Virus record (IMG/VR): IMGVR_UViG_3300037557_000087
Location: 1-34,506 of that record
Source: a virus
DNA length: 34,506 nt
Reading direction: 5' to 3' (one strand)
Of this stretch, positions 30,444-34,506 are shown piece by piece. Each line of letters begins with the position of its first letter. The stretch's first letter is position 1. The translations under genes were made by a program, and so were the position numbers. The notes beneath the pieces were generated by a model. It was not told where the DNA came from, did not search any database, and saw only the letters and a list, made by a program, of their open reading frames with translations.

Positions 30444-32358
30444 GATAGGTAGTCACTCCAGTTTGAACAGTAATAAGTTGCACTGTTAACACACCATCCA
30501 CCCACCTGTACCTATCATAATTAGGTGTTTCATGTTGCGCCGCATCACTCCATTGACCAATAGAGCCGGGTTCATATGCCACACCAGCAACATACACTGT
30601 CTTTTCCTCTGCCCCCATCTTGAACTTAACTAATGTACGGCTCTCAAGTAATGATTTGATATAAGAATACTCGTCGTAAACATCTTGATACACATCACGC
30701 CTCTCATACTCAGTGTGGTTAGTTAATATCACAGGTAATGAAAGCACCTCAGCTACGAACGGCATAGGTATAGCACGTAACGTCCACCTGTATAAAGTAG
30801 GTGTAGCTGTAACAGTAGTAGTCGTTAATGTAATGGTTGGTATCAGATACTCGCCATCTATGTTCGCTTCAGCGGATGTAAGTATCGGTTGTATTCCCGG
30901 TGTTAAACTATCTGTTGTATTAGATGTTACTGTGCCTGTGTTACCGTCATCGCTGTCTACTTTAATAGCTATTGATTGACCTGAAGCTAAAGCCTTATGG
31001 CGTACATCAACTGATGCGGCTACTTTAAGTTCTGATATACCCCACCGGAACTTGCCTTCGTCTATGCTTCCAGTTGCCATATAGTTAGTGGCATGTTCTA
31101 CATATACTCCTTTACCAGATATAGAGAATGCTCTTATCTCAGTTCCACTTCTAGTAAAAGTAGCAACACCTTGAACTGCCGCATCGGTACCACTACCACT
31201 AGCCATCAGATCACTAGCATAAGCTGGTACTAATTGGTCTGTCCATTCGGATAAACCTATACGACCTAACCCTCCACGATCTGTACTTGGATCAAACGGT
31301 GACTCATAATCTTTCCACCCAAACCACATGTGTTCACCTTGAGGCTCGAACACTTGAACACCGTTCTTTATATCTACTCGTGGTCCATAAGATAGGTAGC
31401 CTTGGCCTGTAATGGCTGCGAGTCTAAATCCTTTGTTCGTACCTAGTACTACATACCCTAAGTATTCTGCCATTGATAGGATCTTCTCTCCTTGTGGCAG
31501 TTCAGCCGCTATCACAGGTACATTTAGTGCGGCAGTTGAATCGTTGATCCCTATGTAATATATCTTTCCTTGTCCACCCTGATTACCACCAGCGAATATA
31601 CCTACTGATGTACCAACAACTGTTTCCCAGCTATCTACTTGGTTGAAAGAGTCGCTTGCTATATCACCATTGGCGCTTGGTGCTGTGCCAACAGAAATAA
31701 CTGTAAGCCTGTCAGCTACACTCGCAAGTAAGTAACCGTTAGCAAACCACACCCCATCAACATTATTTAACGTCCAGTAATCTGTGTTAGCTGATGCCCC
31801 AGTTACAGCCAATGCGCTTATCTTTTGTACTTTATTACCAACAGTAGAAGCCACATAAACATTCGTACCATCAGAAGCTATACCAATAATTGCACCACCA
31901 GCAGGATTAGAGATTGCTGTTTCTGTACTAGTAAATGAATCGTCAGTAGGTTTAACATCAGAACCAGTACACACATAACCGTACTCTTGCTCACCAACCA
32001 TCGCAAAAGCCATGTAAAGATTAGTGCCTGAATCAGTAATAGTAAGGTTAGTATCCTTTAATAAAGTAAGTTCGTTCTTAACCCAAGGATTAACACCAGT
32101 AGACTTATAGTACTGGCGAGGACCAGACTCAGGTGTGTCACCATCACGCTGACCTGCACCCAACTGCCAGTCATTACGTGTACGTTTCCACACACCAGCC
32201 TGATTCAAAGACTGTTCACCCGGACTGCCTTGAGTATCAAAGCCCTGTCTTATTGGGTCTATAGTCGAACGACCCATCTTAGCTAAATCAATATTATAAT
32301 TTCTTTCACCAAGTTTAATTGGTAAAGAATCTCTTACGCTATCTTGGATATTACCCAT
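30433..32358 (-). CDS. Tail protein, probable nozzle/tubular protein B-like
   Basis: This 641-residue protein opens with a conserved-looking region (MGNIQDSVRDSLPIKLGERN) and DPIRQGFDTQGSPGEQSL, then a long series of beta blades of ~40-50 residues (GIASDGTNVYVASTVGNKVQ, VWFANGYLLASVADRLTVIS), which suggests a beta-propeller. T7 gp12, the nozzle of the short tail, also has a propeller domain, and the gene follows a candidate adaptor directly, as gp11-gp12 in T7. I infer a nozzle or minor tail protein; a spike platform is an alternative. It overlaps the tailspike gene by 11 bases. Confidence 0.78.
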   Translation of the reverse strand: MGNIQDSVRDSLPIKLGERNYNIDLAKMGRSTIDPIRQGFDTQGSPGEQSLNQAGVWKRTRNDWQLGAGQRDGDTPESGPRQYYKSTGVNPWVKNELTLLKDTNLTITDSGTNLYMAFAMVGEQEYGYVCTGSDVKPTDDSFTSTETAISNPAGGAIIGIASDGTNVYVASTVGNKVQKISALAVTGASANTDYWTLNNVDGVWFANGYLLASVADRLTVISVGTAPSANGDIASDSFNQVDSWETVVGTSVGIFAGGNQGGQGKIYYIGINDSTAALNVPVIAAELPQGEKILSMAEYLGYVVLGTNKGFRLAAITGQGYLSYGPRVDIKNGVQVFEPQGEHMWFGWKDYESPFDPSTDRGGLGRIGLSEWTDQLVPAYASDLMASGSGTDAAVQGVATFTRSGTEIRAFSISGKGVYVEHATNYMATGSIDEGKFRWGISELKVAASVDVRHKALASGQSIAIKVDSDDGNTGTVTSNTTDSLTPGIQPILTSAEANIDGEYLIPTITLTTTTVTATPTLYRWTLRAIPMPFVAEVLSLPVILTNHTEYERRDVYQDVYDEYSYIKSLLESRTLVKFKMGAEEKTVYVAGVAYEPGSIGQWSDAAQHETPNYDRYRWVDGVLTVQLITVQTGVTTYRAS

Positions 32359-32360
32359 GA

Positions 32361-33317
32361 TTAACGACGAAGAGTTGTCGGAAAGACAGAAGAAACAGAA
32401 GCTCCGCTTCTTATCCCGTAAAGACTCATCAAACGACGAGCCTCTTCACTCACCCGACGATCATACTGCCCCTGTAATATCATTGAATACCGTGCGCGAT
32501 CACCGGCAGCAACAGATGCATCAGAACGACTATCCCCCTGACTATGCAAATCCAATCTTAATGACTCTTCTCCAAGAAGAAGCCTTGCTGATGCTCCTAA
32601 TGATGGAATATCTGTCATCGAATCCGGCATTCCTACAGTGGTGCCAAGAACAGTATCCAGATCTAATGCCGTTGTAACAAAAGGATGAGCGTAAATAAGA
32701 TTAACTGTTATAGCTTTCTCAATTCCTTCTTGTCTTATAACTTTATATGTACCATCCATCTGTCTTTGTACAGTGCAATTAAGATTCAGCAACCTATCTT
32801 CTGAGCTACGTGCTGTACGTGTAGCAGATAAAAGATGGTAGAAACCTGTACCCGGAGTAAGAACATCTGGATCTAAGTCTTGATCGTTCATCTCGTCGAC
32901 TGTCACAGATTGTACTGTTGTAGAAAACTCAGCAGTTGCAGTACTAACAGCATACAAATTATTTGGTAAAGATCTAATAGTATCTCTGACTGCTTCTGCT
33001 ATTTGGAAGCCAGAGAATCTAGGTTCTACCTCTATCATAGAACCAGCGACCCAGTTATTAGCAGTACTACCTTGCATACCTCGTTGAATAGTTATATTTA
33101 CATCATTGACTTTGTGAACATAAACAGTTTCAGGTTCAGTAGTACTATTACTTATAGAAAGATATGACCCGACCCTTATACCATCCGCTCCGTACTTTAC
33201 TTTAAGAGTAGTATCAGTAGCAGAATCTAAAGCTGTATCCAACTCGTCTATCTCAGACCGAGTGTTACTATTTATCAGCCTTTGTGTACGTGTTATGCAG
33301 TCAGCGAGCGTAGCCAT
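32361..33317 (-). CDS. Probable head-tail adaptor or tail-tube protein A
   Basis: This 318-residue protein begins with a helix ATLADCITRTQRLINSNTRS and DELDTALDSATDTTL, then beta strands (KYGADGIRVGSYLSISNSTT, VNITIQRGMQGSTANNW). It ends in a helical region and a Ser/Arg-rich tail. 'T-x-R-x-x-x-I-x-S' N-terminal helices with a following beta domain are the style of podovirus adaptor proteins that bind the portal ring. It lies between the capsid protein and the probable nozzle, exactly where an adaptor is expected. Function by position and style, not by a firm family match. Confidence 0.75.
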   Translation of the reverse strand: MATLADCITRTQRLINSNTRSEIDELDTALDSATDTTLKVKYGADGIRVGSYLSISNSTTEPETVYVHKVNDVNITIQRGMQGSTANNWVAGSMIEVEPRFSGFQIAEAVRDTIRSLPNNLYAVSTATAEFSTTVQSVTVDEMNDQDLDPDVLTPGTGFYHLLSATRTARSSEDRLLNLNCTVQRQMDGTYKVIRQEGIEKAITVNLIYAHPFVTTALDLDTVLGTTVGMPDSMTDIPSLGASARLLLGEESLRLDLHSQGDSRSDASVAAGDRARYSMILQGQYDRRVSEEARRLMSLYGIRSGASVSSVFPTTLRR

Positions 33318-33341
33318 GAGGTAAATACTAGCGTGTTGTAA

Positions 33342-33364
33342 GGGGCGGGGCTATGCCCCACCCC
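33342..33364 (-). terminator. Hairpin terminator after the capsid gene
   Basis: GGGGCGGGGC (33342-33351), a TAT loop and GCCCCACCCC (33355-33364) form a ten-base-pair GC stem with one wobble on the minus strand, 21 bases after the capsid stop. A weak T-tract (TTACAAC) follows. Partial termination here would make capsid mRNA more abundant than the tail genes. Confidence 0.6.
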
Positions 33365-33385
33365 CAACAAACTTCTAGTTAACTA

Positions 33386-34506
33386 CTACGGAGTATCCGT
33401 GTAGCCAGTTAGATTAGTGAATCTTGCCATGTGAGACTGACCCTTAACTTGGAGTCCTTCTTCACAAACAATTTGCACCTTGTCGCTGTCACCAGTTTTG
33501 GCGAGAGCTTCAACCACGAGTGGTTGCATAACCCGTCGGGAAACATTTTCCTTCTGGACTACGAATGCACTCTCGCTGTGGCACCAGCGGTTCCTTACCA
33601 TCTGTGTTTCACCAAACTCGGTGAAGACAGACATGACAGGTACGCGACCACGACGAGGATCATCAATGGTTGTGCGGACACGACCACTATCTGATACTGC
33701 ATTTAGGGTAGCAAACGAAGCTGGGTTAGCGATCAGAAGATCGGGGATACCACCTGCGTTGTAGCATTTTTGCATCAAAGCTTCTAACGCTGTGAGCGTC
33801 AACGTAGTTGTTGAGCTGTCAGTGTTAGTAGTAATGAAGTTCATCAAGCCACCAGTTGAACGGCGCTTGGTTGCTGTATCGTTTACTGGCTTACCATAAA
33901 GGTATGCTTGTTCACGAGTTATCACGTTCTCAACTGAGCGGCCATAAACTTGCTTGGCGAACTCATCAGATACACCGTAACGGGATACCTGCTGTTCTGA
34001 ACGTGTCATGTGGATAGGTGTAGGTCCGAAGATCTGCGTGTAGTTCGAGTGGATCGTACGATCTGCTGAACGTGCAGTTCCCGGATCGGAACCTTCAACC
34101 AGTGCAGTACCAACACATACAACTGTGTCTTCATGCGCGGCTGTTGTTGCTGGCCATGCTGAACCATTAGCCCAATCAGCTACGTTAATAACACCACTGG
34201 TATTATTAATCGCTGTGATTCTCTTAATGGCACCATTGACAGTAGCGTCTTCTTCACCAATGTTTAGAAGATCGTCTTCTTGGAACCTGTAAGAGTCGGC
34301 GGCTGAAACTGTAATAGTTGTAGCGCCTGCTCCTGCGGCTCCTGTACCAGCTACGGTGCAACGAGGAAGCAAAAGCTCCTCGTCCATCCATTTAAACTCT
34401 TGTTGATCTACGGGAGAACTTGAAAGAAGTTGCCTTCCATCAGTTCCAATACCGTTGATAAACGGAGAGTCTGTTGGTGAAATCATGTAAATGAGTTCAT
34501 CCATGT
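33386..34506 (-). CDS. Major capsid protein (SU10/DUF5309-like), 5' end cut by window edge
   Basis: The visible 372 codons begin DELIYMISPTDSPFINGIGT, which matches the internal opening of SU10-like (DUF5309) major capsid proteins, where 'I-x-x-x-x-P-T-D-(T/S)-P-F' usually lies 15-40 residues after the true start. The ATG at 34504 is therefore probably internal and the gene probably begins outside the window. Other family-like parts are FGPTPIHMTRSEQQVSRYGV, DEFAKQVYGRSVENVITREQ, GGIPDLLIANPASFATLNAV and a C-terminal KTGDSDKVQIVCEEGLQVKG. A variable insertion of ~50 Gly/Ala/Ser/Thr-rich residues follows the first strand. It assembles the icosahedral head. Confidence 0.85.
   Translation of the reverse strand, partial: MDELIYMISPTDSPFINGIGTDGRQLLSSSPVDQQEFKWMDEELLLPRCTVAGTGAAGAGATTITVSAADSYRFQEDDLLNIGEEDATVNGAIKRITAINNTSGVINVADWANGSAWPATTAAHEDTVVCVGTALVEGSDPGTARSADRTIHSNYTQIFGPTPIHMTRSEQQVSRYGVSDEFAKQVYGRSVENVITREQAYLYGKPVNDTATKRRSTGGLMNFITTNTDSSTTTLTLTALEALMQKCYNAGGIPDLLIANPASFATLNAVSDSGRVRTTIDDPRRGRVPVMSVFTEFGETQMVRNRWCHSESAFVVQKENVSRRVMQPLVVEALAKTGDSDKVQIVCEEGLQVKGQSHMARFTNLTGYTDTP

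Overview
The window is part of a tailed-phage genome, most likely a short-tailed (podovirus-like) phage of an actinobacterium. The phage identity rests on a large terminase, a portal, a major capsid protein, tail and receptor-binding proteins and an endolysin. The actinobacterial host is inferred from a WhiB-like iron-sulfur regulator and from a homologue of the phiC31 gp3 family, both typical of actinophages. The DNA is AT-leaning by eye, which would fit a low-GC aquatic actinobacterium better than a soil streptomycete or mycobacterium; this is an inference. I see no tape-measure protein, sheath or long-tail module, and no polymerase, primase, helicase, integrase or tRNA gene in the window.

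Layout: (1) 17423 down to 1, minus strand: tail-fibre and receptor-binding genes, a tail assembly chaperone, a protein made of eighteen 20-residue repeats, an Ig-like protein, terminase, portal, a small Pro-rich protein, a giant 2519-residue protein and the start of another virion protein cut by the left edge. Most of these genes overlap as TAATG or lie a few bases apart, so they look like one late operon. (2) 17424-18680: about 1.25 kb without a convincing gene, packed with hairpins, a thrice-repeated stem module and a GT-rich tract. It sits between a candidate late promoter (leftward) and a candidate early promoter (rightward) and is the best candidate for an undescribed large structured RNA or cis-acting DNA element. 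(3) 18681-27491, plus strand: more than twenty small, tightly packed early genes, including single-stranded DNA binding protein, WhiB-like protein, a DUF932 protein, a Cas4-like/RecB-type nuclease with a probable Fe-S cluster, a gp3-like (recombination directionality factor family) protein, an HNH nuclease and four small zinc-ribbon proteins. (4) 34506 down to 27474, minus strand: SU10-type major capsid protein (cut by the right edge), a hairpin terminator, probable adaptor, probable tail nozzle, tailspike/fibre, M15-type endolysin, a small protein and a calcineurin-like metallophosphoesterase. The early and late blocks converge and overlap at 27474-27491.

Because the left edge ends inside late genes downstream of the portal and the right edge starts inside the capsid gene, both on the minus strand, the two late blocks probably join outside the window in a circular map: portal, giant virion proteins, (unseen genes), capsid, tail, lysis. 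The early block would then be the only rightward block, bounded by the structured region. Functionally, the early genes would handle DNA (ssDNA binding, nuclease and recombination functions) and host transcription (WhiB), and the late genes build the particle, eject DNA and lyse the cell.
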